Of a DNA stretch of 10,378 nt, positions 1 through 6,059 are shown in pieces. Position 1 is the stretch's first letter. Every line of letters starts with the position of its first letter. The notes under the pieces are model-generated. The model saw nothing but the letters and a program-made list of their open reading frames with translations. It made no database searches and had not been told where the DNA came from. A program made the translations under genes and the position numbers. Source of the stretch: Bermanella sp034111105. Lineage in GTDB: Bacteria > Pseudomonadota > Gammaproteobacteria > Pseudomonadales > Oceanobacteraceae. Location: NCBI GenBank assembly GCA_034111105.1, contig JAWUXY010000032.1:1-10378 (forward strand), in the 5' to 3' direction.

Positions 1-1
1 G

Positions 2-232
2 CTGTCGTTTAGTGAGGCGTGTAACAGTGAGCAAGCCAAGCAACGCCAGTGGGTACAAAGCACAAGTGCTAATGGTAAGGCGGTTCACCAACTGAATAAC
101 CCGATTATGAAAGATCATATTATTCGTAATACAGGAGGCAAAATTGGCGCTGACAGTCATCATGTATTGCGAGAACTTGGCTTTAGTGAGCAAGAAGTTG
201 AGCAATTTAAAACACATAAGGTTATTGCCTAG
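2..232 (+). CDS. CaiB/BaiF-type CoA transferase, C-terminal fragment
   Basis: This is the 3' end of a gene that begins outside the window; 76 codons are visible, open from base 2 to a TAG at 230-232. The last stretch reads IGADSHHVLRELGFSEQEVE, which matches the usual C-terminal signature of family III CoA transferases (a G-x-D/H-T/S-x-x-V-L-x-E-L-G-[FY]-S pattern just before the end). Enzymes of this family move CoA between carboxylic acids, or racemise alpha-methylacyl-CoA, in the cytoplasm; the catalytic Asp lies in the missing N-terminal part, so the substrate cannot be inferred. The family call rests on this tail alone. An acyl-CoA synthetase gene lies about 4 kb downstream, which suits a neighbourhood for acid activation. 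No U-tracted terminator follows, although the last codons form one arm of an inverted repeat. Confidence 0.7.
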   Translation: MSFSEACNSEQAKQRQWVQSTSANGKAVHQLNNPIMKDHIIRNTGGKIGADSHHVLRELGFSEQEVEQFKTHKVIA

Positions 233-276
233 TGTGTAATATGCTTTTTGATCAGTCAAAGGTTTGAGGCAATAAC
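221..276. repeat. 10-bp inverted repeat around a stop codon
   Basis: GTTATTGCCT at 221-230 is the exact reverse complement of AGGCAATAAC at 267-276, separated by 36 bases. The left arm contains the last three sense codons of the CoA-transferase gene and the first base of its TAG. The right arm is not followed by a run of T, so it does not look like an ordinary intrinsic terminator. The same 10-base word recurs at 8033-8042 inside another inverted repeat. Function is unknown; a weak terminator or RNA-stabilising stem is possible. Confidence 0.5.
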
Positions 277-289
277 AAGCGTCTTTAAA

Positions 290-318
290 TTGAATTAATT
301 TTGCAATAATACTGTAAA
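290..318 (+). promoter_or_regulatory. weak sigma70-like promoter candidate
   Basis: TTGAAT at 290-295 and TGTAAA at 313-318 are separated by 17 bp in an AT-rich stretch ahead of the lipoprotein gene. TTGCAA (301-306) with TATTCA (323-328), spaced by 16 bp, is an alternative. Both are degenerate. Either would place the SD-covering hairpin at 345-366 inside the 5' untranslated leader. Confidence 0.25.
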
Positions 319-344
319 AAATTATTCATATTTCTACCGTAACC

Positions 345-366
345 TCCCCTAAAAATGATTAGGGGA
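345..366 (+). promoter_or_regulatory. hairpin sequestering the Shine-Dalgarno of the 372 gene
   Basis: TCCCCTAA (345-352) pairs perfectly with TTAGGGGA (359-366) around a six-base loop AAATGA, giving an 8-bp stem with four G-C pairs. The right arm contains the whole apparent Shine-Dalgarno sequence AGGGGA (361-366), which ends five bases before the ATG at 372. In mRNA this stem would hide the ribosome binding site and so could limit or condition translation. The pairing is seen directly; regulation by temperature, a protein or a small RNA is inference. Confidence 0.5.
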
Positions 367-371
367 CGTAT

Positions 372-2231
372 ATGAAACCATCTTTGATGAGCATAATGTT
401 AGCAGCCGGTATTACCGCACTAGCAGGTTGTGGCAGCGACAGTGATCATAAAAACAAAAGCCAGACACCAATAATCGATACTCCCCCTGTAGAAGAACCA
501 AAAACACAAGCACCAAGCCCACCAGAAACCTTCTCAAATTTACGCTTAGATGTCATAGGAACTTATGTGTCAGGTAATGCCTTTGCGACCTCTTCTGCTG
601 AAATCGTGTCTTATGATAAAACCACCGATCGTTTATATGTGGTTAATTCACAAGATAAAACCATTGATGTATTGCGTTTCGATGCGCAAGGCAAACCCGT
701 GAAAGACAACACCATAAATTTACAAACCGCAGCAACCGATGCGGGCATTACCATTGGTGCCGCTAATTCGGTGGTGGCAAAAAATGGTTTAGTCGCGGTC
801 GCGATTGAGAACAGTGTGAAACAAAATGACGGCATCATTGCGTTATACAAAAGCAACGACCTTGCTTTGATGAATGCATTTTCAGCCGGTGCGTTACCGG
901 ACATGGTTACCATGACAGACGATGCCAAATACATTATTGCCGCCAACGAAGGCGAGCCAAGTGGTGATTACAGCAATGACCCAGAAGGTTCGGTGACATT
1001 AATCAATATTGCACTGGGCCATACAGATGAGCAAGCGGTGGTGACTCAAATTAATTTTCATGACTTTAATGTCGGCCAGCCGCGTCATGCAGAATTAAAC
1101 AATGTACGTTTGCCTTCGCCACACGGTGCCAGTGTTTCACAAGATTTAGAACCGGAATACATCACGATAACGTCAAATAATAAAGCCGTGATTGCACTAC
1201 AAGAAAACAATGCATTTGCTGTTATTGATATTGCAACAGCTGCAATAGACTCCATAAAAGGTCTGGGCGTGAAAAGCTGGGCCAGTATGAATGATGGCGG
1301 CCAAGGTTATGAGTTAGACGTTACCAATAAAGATGGGCTGCTGTCTTATGCCAGTTATCCACAGTTGGTGGGTTATTACATGCCTGATAGCGTGGCATCT
1401 TTTACCGTTGATGGTCACGATTATGTGCTAAGTGCCAATGAAGGGGATGGCCGTGAATATATCTATGAAACCACACAACAAACCTGCGATGAGGCAAACC
1501 ATGTATGGGACGGTAAAGAATACGAAGTAGGTGGTGACGATGAAGACGCAGACAAATACGCGAACACACTAGACGACTGTATTTCGTATACCGATGAAGC
1601 TCGTGGTAAAGATTTGAATGTAGCCATGGCCCATCCTCTCATGAATGAAGCTGTGTATGGTGAAGATGGCACCATTGCAAATATAAATACATTAGGCCGA
1701 ATGAAAGTTGTGGCGGACCACGAAAATGTAGCCGCCAATGAAAATGTCTATACCTATGGAGCCCGTTCATTTTCAATTTGGAATATGGCAGGCGAGCAAG
1801 TATTTGATTCAGGTGATGAGCTATCTAAAAAAGCGAACACAACCAGCCATTTTAATACCAGTAATGATAACCAAGATAATGATGATCGCTCTGATGATAA
1901 AGGTGTTGAGCCAGAAGCCATTGAAGTGGCCCGCATTTTAGATAAACACATTGCGTTTTTTGGGCTTGAGCGTCAAGGTGGTATCGCTGCTTATGATGTG
2001 TCAAAACCAAGCGAGGCAACCTTCTTAACCTATGTTAATAATCGTGACTTTACGACTGACATTTGTACAGAGGTAGATGGTACCGATTGTGATAATGGCA
2101 TTTATAATGAAGCAGCAGGTGACCTAGGGCCAGAATCAATCGAATACTTTATGCGCGGCGATAAACATTTTATTGCAGTGGGTAATGAAGTATCCGGTAC
2201 AACAACGGTTTATCAAGTTAGCGTTGATTAA
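372..2231 (+). CDS. choice-of-anchor I type beta-propeller lipoprotein
   Basis: A 619-aa exported lipoprotein. Residues 1-19 form a signal peptide with a lipobox LAGC; Cys20 is the predicted lipidated residue. The +2 residue is Gly, not the Asp inner-membrane retention signal, so an outer-membrane location is expected. A Pro/Thr-rich linker (about 24-55) leads to a propeller-like domain with hallmarks of the choice-of-anchor I family: ANEGEPSGDY (191-200), LSANEGDGREY (353-363), YGARSFSIW (462-470), RSDDKGVEPEAIE (506-518), GLERQGG (531-537) and a closing VGNEVSGTTTVY near 603-614. Relatives are often annotated as alkaline phosphatase or mesenchyme-specific cell-surface glycoprotein-like, but no phosphatase active site is visible and no reaction is assigned. 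Two acidic patches (about 388-394 and 498-509) could bind calcium. Cys372, 403, 565 and 573 could form disulfides in the periplasm or outside. The start is supported by AGGGGA five bases upstream. The gene appears monocistronic, with a terminator downstream. Confidence 0.85.
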   Translation: MKPSLMSIMLAAGITALAGCGSDSDHKNKSQTPIIDTPPVEEPKTQAPSPPETFSNLRLDVIGTYVSGNAFATSSAEIVSYDKTTDRLYVVNSQDKTIDVLRFDAQGKPVKDNTINLQTAATDAGITIGAANSVVAKNGLVAVAIENSVKQNDGIIALYKSNDLALMNAFSAGALPDMVTMTDDAKYIIAANEGEPSGDYSNDPEGSVTLINIALGHTDEQAVVTQINFHDFNVGQPRHAELNNVRLPSPHGASVSQDLEPEYITITSNNKAVIALQENNAFAVIDIATAAIDSIKGLGVKSWASMNDGGQGYELDVTNKDGLLSYASYPQLVGYYMPDSVASFTVDGHDYVLSANEGDGREYIYETTQQTCDEANHVWDGKEYEVGGDDEDADKYANTLDDCISYTDEARGKDLNVAMAHPLMNEAVYGEDGTIANINTLGRMKVVADHENVAANENVYTYGARSFSIWNMAGEQVFDSGDELSKKANTTSHFNTSNDNQDNDDRSDDKGVEPEAIEVARILDKHIAFFGLERQGGIAAYDVSKPSEATFLTYVNNRDFTTDICTEVDGTDCDNGIYNEAAGDLGPESIEYFMRGDKHFIAVGNEVSGTTTVYQVSVD

Positions 2232-2276
2232 ACAGAATAATTAAAATTATAATAGTAAAAAAATAATAATAAGAAT

Positions 2277-2307
2277 GCCCGAAGCATTAATGCATCGGGC
2301 TTTTTTT
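2277..2307 (+). terminator. Rho-independent terminator after the lipoprotein gene
   Basis: GCCCGA and GCA (2277-2285) pair with TGC and TCGGGC (2291-2300), with one internal A-A mismatch and a TTAA loop, followed directly by seven T (2301-2307). An A-rich run upstream (2258-2274) would give a partly U-rich tail on the other strand, so the element may also end the convergent yaiI-type transcript. Confidence 0.85.
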
Positions 2308-2326
2308 GTGGGCGTCAATCACGATT

Positions 2327-2785
2327 TTAACTTTGAGTACGTTGGAAGCGGTTGATGATTTTATCAAGTTGGTTAGCAAACTGCTGCCGATCGTTTTGAT
2401 TCATGGGCGCAGGGCCACCAGTATGTTCACCACTTGAGCGCATGGTGTCCATAAAGTCACGCATACCCAATAAACTTTTAATATTCTCTTTGGTGAATAG
2501 CTCGCCTCGCGGGCTCAATGCTTGGCCATCTTTTGCGATGATATCCGCGGCTAATGGAATATCTGAGGTGATGACTAAATCACCACTATGACAGCGAGCA
2601 ACAATTTCATTATCGGCTTCATCAAATCCTTGGCTTACCTGGATAAAGCCAATATACGGTGACTTTAATACTGTCATAGTATGGTTAGCTAGTAGGGTCG
2701 TTTGAATGTGTGTACGATTTGCCGCTTTAAATAAAATATCTTTGATTACCACAGGGCAAGCATCTGCATCGACCCATATTTTCAT
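2327..2785 (-). CDS. yaiI: YaiI/YqxD family protein (DUF188, UPF0178)
   Basis: A 152-aa cytoplasmic protein of the DUF188 family, a compact PIN-like fold whose biochemical function is not established. Family hallmarks are all present: MKIWVDADACPVVIKDIL at the N-terminus, ADNEIVARC (57-65), GDLVITSDIPLAA (69-81), LSPRGE (89-94), MRDFMDTMRSSGEHTGGPAP near 107-126 and the following NQNDRQQFANQLD segment. Length matches the family (about 150 aa) and the sequence runs colinear with E. coli YaiI from end to end. The conserved Asp residues at 6 and 8 correspond to the metal-binding acids of PIN-like nucleases; nuclease activity is inference only. The ATG at 2783-2785 is preceded by AGGTG (complement of 2790-2794) at four bases' spacing, supporting the start. 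The gene stands alone, convergent with the lipoprotein gene and divergent from the 49-aa ORF/AraC cluster. Confidence 0.93.
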   Translation of the reverse strand: MKIWVDADACPVVIKDILFKAANRTHIQTTLLANHTMTVLKSPYIGFIQVSQGFDEADNEIVARCHSGDLVITSDIPLAADIIAKDGQALSPRGELFTKENIKSLLGMRDFMDTMRSSGEHTGGPAPMNQNDRQQFANQLDKIINRFQRTQS

Positions 2786-2869
2786 AAAACACCTAATTAA
2801 TTGCTGGGAAGCCTGACATATGAGCTTCGACGATGGCTTAACATATAACCGTTAAAAACATTGTATTAG

Positions 2870-2893
2870 TATAATAGCTTGATGCACTATACT
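2870..2893 (+). promoter_or_regulatory. candidate -10 elements upstream of the 49-aa ORF
   Basis: The divergent gap between yaiI and the + strand cluster (2786-2924) holds a perfect TATAAT at 2870-2875 and a TATACT at 2888-2893. Neither has a good -35 at standard spacing: TTGTAT at 2861-2866 is 21 bp ahead of TATACT. One may be an activator-dependent promoter for the 49-aa ORF and AraC gene. Nothing else stands out in the gap. Confidence 0.3.
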
Positions 2894-2924
2894 GGAAAAT
2901 AGTTGCGTATAAATAGGCTTCATT

Positions 2925-3074
2925 ATGGTTCGCGTGAATTTAGTTAAAGTTGGGAGGATAATCAGTGGTGGGTTAGCGCTTTTAAGCGAGTTTGATGATT
3001 CAGCGGATCATAAAATTTGGATTGATATTGAAGTACGGTTTGCGCAACGTGATGAGCATTTAAAAAACAGATAA
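2925..3074 (+). CDS. hypothetical 49-aa protein coupled to the AraC gene
   Basis: An unrecognised small ORF of 49 codons, starting ATG at 2925 (MVRVNLVKVG...) and ending TAA at 3072-3074. A TAGG at 2914-2917, seven bases before the ATG, is a modest ribosome binding site. The product has a short hydrophobic patch (RIISGGLALL, 11-20) followed by a charged, polar second half with alternating acidic and basic residues (about 21-49). There is no signal peptide or clear transmembrane helix. Its stop overlaps the AraC-family start by one base (TAATG, 3072-3076), and that gene has no good Shine-Dalgarno of its own, so translation through this ORF could deliver ribosomes to the regulator. It may be a real microprotein, a leader ORF or a chance ORF. 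I know no family for it. Confidence 0.45.
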   Translation: MVRVNLVKVGRIISGGLALLSEFDDSADHKIWIDIEVRFAQRDEHLKNR

Positions 3075-4108
3075 TGATTATGAAATCAAACATGCACACT
3101 ACATCAGCAGGGGCTCCGTTAACTGTCTCTGCGCCTGCGTATTTAGATTTATATGATGAGTTGTTACGTCGTGGTTATGTATCGGATGACGATACGCAAA
3201 TAACACGTGACGAATGTCTGAATCCAGAAATGCGAATACCTCTAGCATCCCATGATGCGCTTTGGCAATTAGCCAAACAGGCGGGTGCCCCTGATCATAT
3301 TGGTTTATTAGTGGGAGGCCAAGTAAACGCAGAGGCAAAAGGTTTGCTTTCTTATTTAATTGGCTACAGTCAAGATGTAAAAGAAGCGCTCTCACTATAT
3401 GAAAAACATATCTCTCTTATGAACGAAGGGGAGAGTATGCAATTACAATCTTACCCTTGGGGTTTGCGTATTACGTTTTTATCCGCGTTAGAATCGAGCA
3501 ATACAATCAGTGCTACAGAGCGTTTATTATCTGGTTTGTTAACTTGGGGGCGACAGTTAACGGGTCAGGATATTACCCCCATCAAAGTGCGTTTTTCACA
3601 TGCACAACCAGATTATATAAATGAATACAAAAAAGCGTTTGGCTGTGAAATGTTATTTGATGAGCCGCAATCCTCAATTGATTTAGCCATTGAATACTTA
3701 GATTTAAAGATACGCTCATCAAGTGAATACATGAAAAATGTCATGATGAAGCAAATAGAGCAGTTTAAACGCCAAACGCTGTGTCTTGATGAGTTTACAG
3801 GTGAGGTGCAGACCATAATATCGAGTAATTTAGAATCAGGTCGTTTTACCGCAGATTATGTTGCTCAAGAATTGAAAATGAGTCGCCAATCGTTGCATCG
3901 CAAGCTAAAACAACACGATATTAATTTTCGGTTGTTATTAGAAGACATTCGTAAGCAATCCGCTGTTAAGCAATTAACAGACAATAATGTCAGCATTGAA
4001 TCTATCGGTCTTAAACTGGGTTTTAAGGACGCTAGTGCGTTTTATCGTGCATTTAAAGCATGGTTTGGTGTGACACCGGGTCAGTATCGTAAGCACCTTA
4101 ATCTTTAA
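3074..4108 (+). CDS. AraC-family transcriptional regulator, arabinose-binding-like sensor domain
   Basis: A 344-aa cytoplasmic DNA-binding regulator. Residues about 22-205 resemble the Arabinose_bd (PF12625-type) N-terminal domain, with features such as LASHDALWQLAKQAG (57-71), HIGLLVGGQ (75-83) and AKGLLSYLIGYS (88-99). The C-terminal region (about 245-344) is an AraC double helix-turn-helix: FTADYVAQELKMSRQSLHRK (258-277) is the first HTH, and VSIESIGLKLGFKDASAFYR (306-325) followed by AFKAWFGVTPGQYR is the second, with the classic GF-x-D-x-S-x-F-x-R-A-F-K-x-W-x-G-x-T-P-x-x-Y-R signature. Regulators with this architecture usually respond to small organic or lipid-like ligands, but the ligand here is unknown. 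The start at 3074 overlaps the preceding stop codon; ATG at 3080 and 3092 are in-frame alternatives, and none has a strong SD. The acyl-CoA synthetase gene begins 91 bases downstream on the same strand with no terminator between, making it the obvious candidate target or co-transcribed partner. Confidence 0.9.
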   Translation: MIMKSNMHTTSAGAPLTVSAPAYLDLYDELLRRGYVSDDDTQITRDECLNPEMRIPLASHDALWQLAKQAGAPDHIGLLVGGQVNAEAKGLLSYLIGYSQDVKEALSLYEKHISLMNEGESMQLQSYPWGLRITFLSALESSNTISATERLLSGLLTWGRQLTGQDITPIKVRFSHAQPDYINEYKKAFGCEMLFDEPQSSIDLAIEYLDLKIRSSSEYMKNVMMKQIEQFKRQTLCLDEFTGEVQTIISSNLESGRFTADYVAQELKMSRQSLHRKLKQHDINFRLLLEDIRKQSAVKQLTDNNVSIESIGLKLGFKDASAFYRAFKAWFGVTPGQYRKHLNL

Positions 4109-4199
4109 CTCATGTTACTAATTGCCAGTTTGATGAGCTAAATGGCCATATTAATAACTTAAGATTACACACACAATATTGTTTTTAAGAGGATGTCTT

Positions 4200-6023
4200 A
4201 TGAGTGATGTAATTACAGCAACAAAAATAATTCAAAAAATGCCTGAAATTCTATCCAGTTTCCCCAGTATACTGCGAGGCATTAAGGTTGCGAACAACAC
4301 GGATCAAAGTAAGCCCGTTGGGTTAGGTGTATGCTTTGAACAAGCGGTTGATAGTAACGGTGAAGGTCTCGCCTTAATTTATCAAGACCGCCAATATACC
4401 TACCAAAAATTCAATAACTGGGTGAACCAATTAGCCCATTACTTACTTTCCCTTGGCATCAAGAAGGGTGATGCCGTGGTGGTGCTAATTGAAAACCGCC
4501 CTGAATTGTTAGTGAGCGTGCTTGCGTGTGCAAAAATTGGTGCCGTGAGTGCAATGGTGAATACCTCGCAACGCTCTAAAGTATTATTGCATAGTATTAA
4601 TTTGGTCAACCCTAAATTGATTATTGCAGGTGAAGAATGCCGCGAAGCCTATGAAGACATTCGCAGCAGTACCAATATCGCTGACAATATGCATTTGTAT
4701 TTTGACGACGTGGATACGCTAAATAATACGGGCGCCACACCCGATAACTGGGTATACGCAGCAAAAGAAATGACTACGTGGCCAACCGCTAACCCTGCAA
4801 CAACTTACAATACAACGTCATTAGATCCTTGCCTTTATATTTATACATCAGGCACAACAGGCTTACCTAAAGCGGTTGTTTTTAATCATGGCCGTTATAT
4901 GAAAGCTTATGGCTCATTTGGTGTCGCGGCGATGCGCTTACAAAAACAGGACCGTATGTATGTGCCATTGCCGTTTTATCATGCCAGCGGCATGGTGGTT
5001 TGCTGGAGCTCGGTACTGGCTGGCCGATCCTGTTTGATTATGGTAAGAAAATTCAGTGCCAGCCATTTTTTATCGGATATCCGTACGCATGGTGCCACTG
5101 CATTTGGTTATGTCGGCGAGTTATGCCGCTACTTACTTGAACAGCCTAAATCAAAGCTTGATATTGATAATCAAGTTAAAGTCATTGTGGGTAATGGTAT
5201 GCGCCCCTCTATTTGGCATGAGTTTAAGTCACGCTATGGTATTGATCGTGTGATGGAGTTTTACGCATCAAGCGAAGGGAATATTGGGTTTACTAACTTG
5301 CTAAACTTTGACAAAACAGTGGGAGTGTCGCCGTACCCTTACGCCATTGTCGAATACGATAAAGAAGCAGACATGCCTGTAGTGGGTAAAAATGGCTGGC
5401 TGAAAAAAGTGAAAAAAGGCGGGATTGGCTTATTAATCGGTGAGATCACTGAAAAATCACCGTTTCATGGCTATACCGATAAAAATAAAACTCAGTCCTG
5501 TATTTTAGAAAACGTATTTAAGCAAGGTGACCGCTGGTTTAATACCGGTGATTTAATGCGAGACATGGGGTTTCGGCACTCCCAGTTTGTTGACCGTACG
5601 GGTGATACTTTTCGCTGGAAAGGCGAAAACGTATCGACAACCGAAGTTGAAATGATGCTTGAAGAGCTTGACGAAATTCAAGAAGCCATTGTATATGGCG
5701 TCGAGATCCCCAATACCAATGGACGCGCAGGCATGGCATCAATTAAATTGGGGTGTGATGTAAGTGATGTGGATTTTAGTCACGTTTTATCAACGCTAAA
5801 AACATTACTGCCACATTATGCCATCCCTGTTTTTTTAACGCTCAGTAATGAAGTGGAAGTAACCGGGACATTTAAGCACTTAAAGGGACCGCTTAAAGAT
5901 AATGGCTATGATCTGAATAAAAATGATCAGCCTATTTATGTTTGGCTACCCAATACCGACCGCTATCAAAGGCTCACATCTGAGCTGCAATCAGACATCG
6001 ACCTTGGTCAATACCGTTATTAA
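4200..6023 (+). CDS. long-chain acyl-CoA synthetase, FATP/SLC27-like
   Basis: A 607-aa adenylate-forming enzyme of the fatty acid transport protein-like long-chain acyl-CoA synthetase group (PRK08279 type). It activates a fatty acid with ATP to an acyl-AMP and then to acyl-CoA, probably at the inner face of the cytoplasmic membrane. The P-loop YTSGTTGLPK is at 215-224, and PLPFYHASGM at 256-265 is typical of the FATP branch. YASSEGN (355-361) is the adenine-binding motif, FNTGDL (447-452) carries the ribose-binding Asp, and RTGDTFRWKGENVSTTEVE (466-484) is the FATP signature hinge. TGTFKHLK (555-562) contains the likely catalytic Lys559. Length agrees with the family (about 600 aa). I chose ATG at 4200 because AAGAGGA (4187-4193) lies six bases ahead; the open frame extends to a TTG at 4179, but that start would lie upstream of this SD. 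Exact chain length is not deducible; steroid or branched-acid substrates are also possible. A strong terminator follows. Confidence 0.92.
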   Translation: MSDVITATKIIQKMPEILSSFPSILRGIKVANNTDQSKPVGLGVCFEQAVDSNGEGLALIYQDRQYTYQKFNNWVNQLAHYLLSLGIKKGDAVVVLIENRPELLVSVLACAKIGAVSAMVNTSQRSKVLLHSINLVNPKLIIAGEECREAYEDIRSSTNIADNMHLYFDDVDTLNNTGATPDNWVYAAKEMTTWPTANPATTYNTTSLDPCLYIYTSGTTGLPKAVVFNHGRYMKAYGSFGVAAMRLQKQDRMYVPLPFYHASGMVVCWSSVLAGRSCLIMVRKFSASHFLSDIRTHGATAFGYVGELCRYLLEQPKSKLDIDNQVKVIVGNGMRPSIWHEFKSRYGIDRVMEFYASSEGNIGFTNLLNFDKTVGVSPYPYAIVEYDKEADMPVVGKNGWLKKVKKGGIGLLIGEITEKSPFHGYTDKNKTQSCILENVFKQGDRWFNTGDLMRDMGFRHSQFVDRTGDTFRWKGENVSTTEVEMMLEELDEIQEAIVYGVEIPNTNGRAGMASIKLGCDVSDVDFSHVLSTLKTLLPHYAIPVFLTLSNEVEVTGTFKHLKGPLKDNGYDLNKNDQPIYVWLPNTDRYQRLTSELQSDIDLGQYRY

Positions 6024-6031
6024 TAAACGAT

Positions 6032-6059
6032 AAAAAAGGCCTGCCATGCAGGCCTTTTT
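6032..6059. terminator. bidirectional Rho-independent terminator
   Basis: AAAAA-GGCCTGC (6033-6044) pairs perfectly with GCAGGCC-TTTTT (6048-6059) around a CAT loop. The flanking A and T tracts give a U-tail on both strands, so it can terminate both the acyl-CoA synthetase (+) and the convergent RecQ-type gene (-). The helicase's TAA (complement of 6058-6060) overlaps the T tract, so the hairpin sits directly against that stop codon. Confidence 0.92.

Noticed and set aside
1463..1951. Antisense and alternate-frame ORFs within the lipoprotein gene, with similar ones in the other large genes
   Set aside because: They are low-complexity shadows of the real frames, lack ribosome binding sites and resemble no protein family.
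3070..3088. Fur-box-like GATAATGATTATGAAATC over the AraC start
   Set aside because: The first nine bases match the Fur consensus, but the second half does not (about 12 of 19), and the site overlaps the start codon and TAATG junction. The similarity is probably incidental.
4179..4199. TTG start extending the acyl-CoA synthetase by seven codons
   Set aside because: The extension would be translated through the strong SD AAGAGGA (4187-4193), which is properly spaced for the ATG at 4200.
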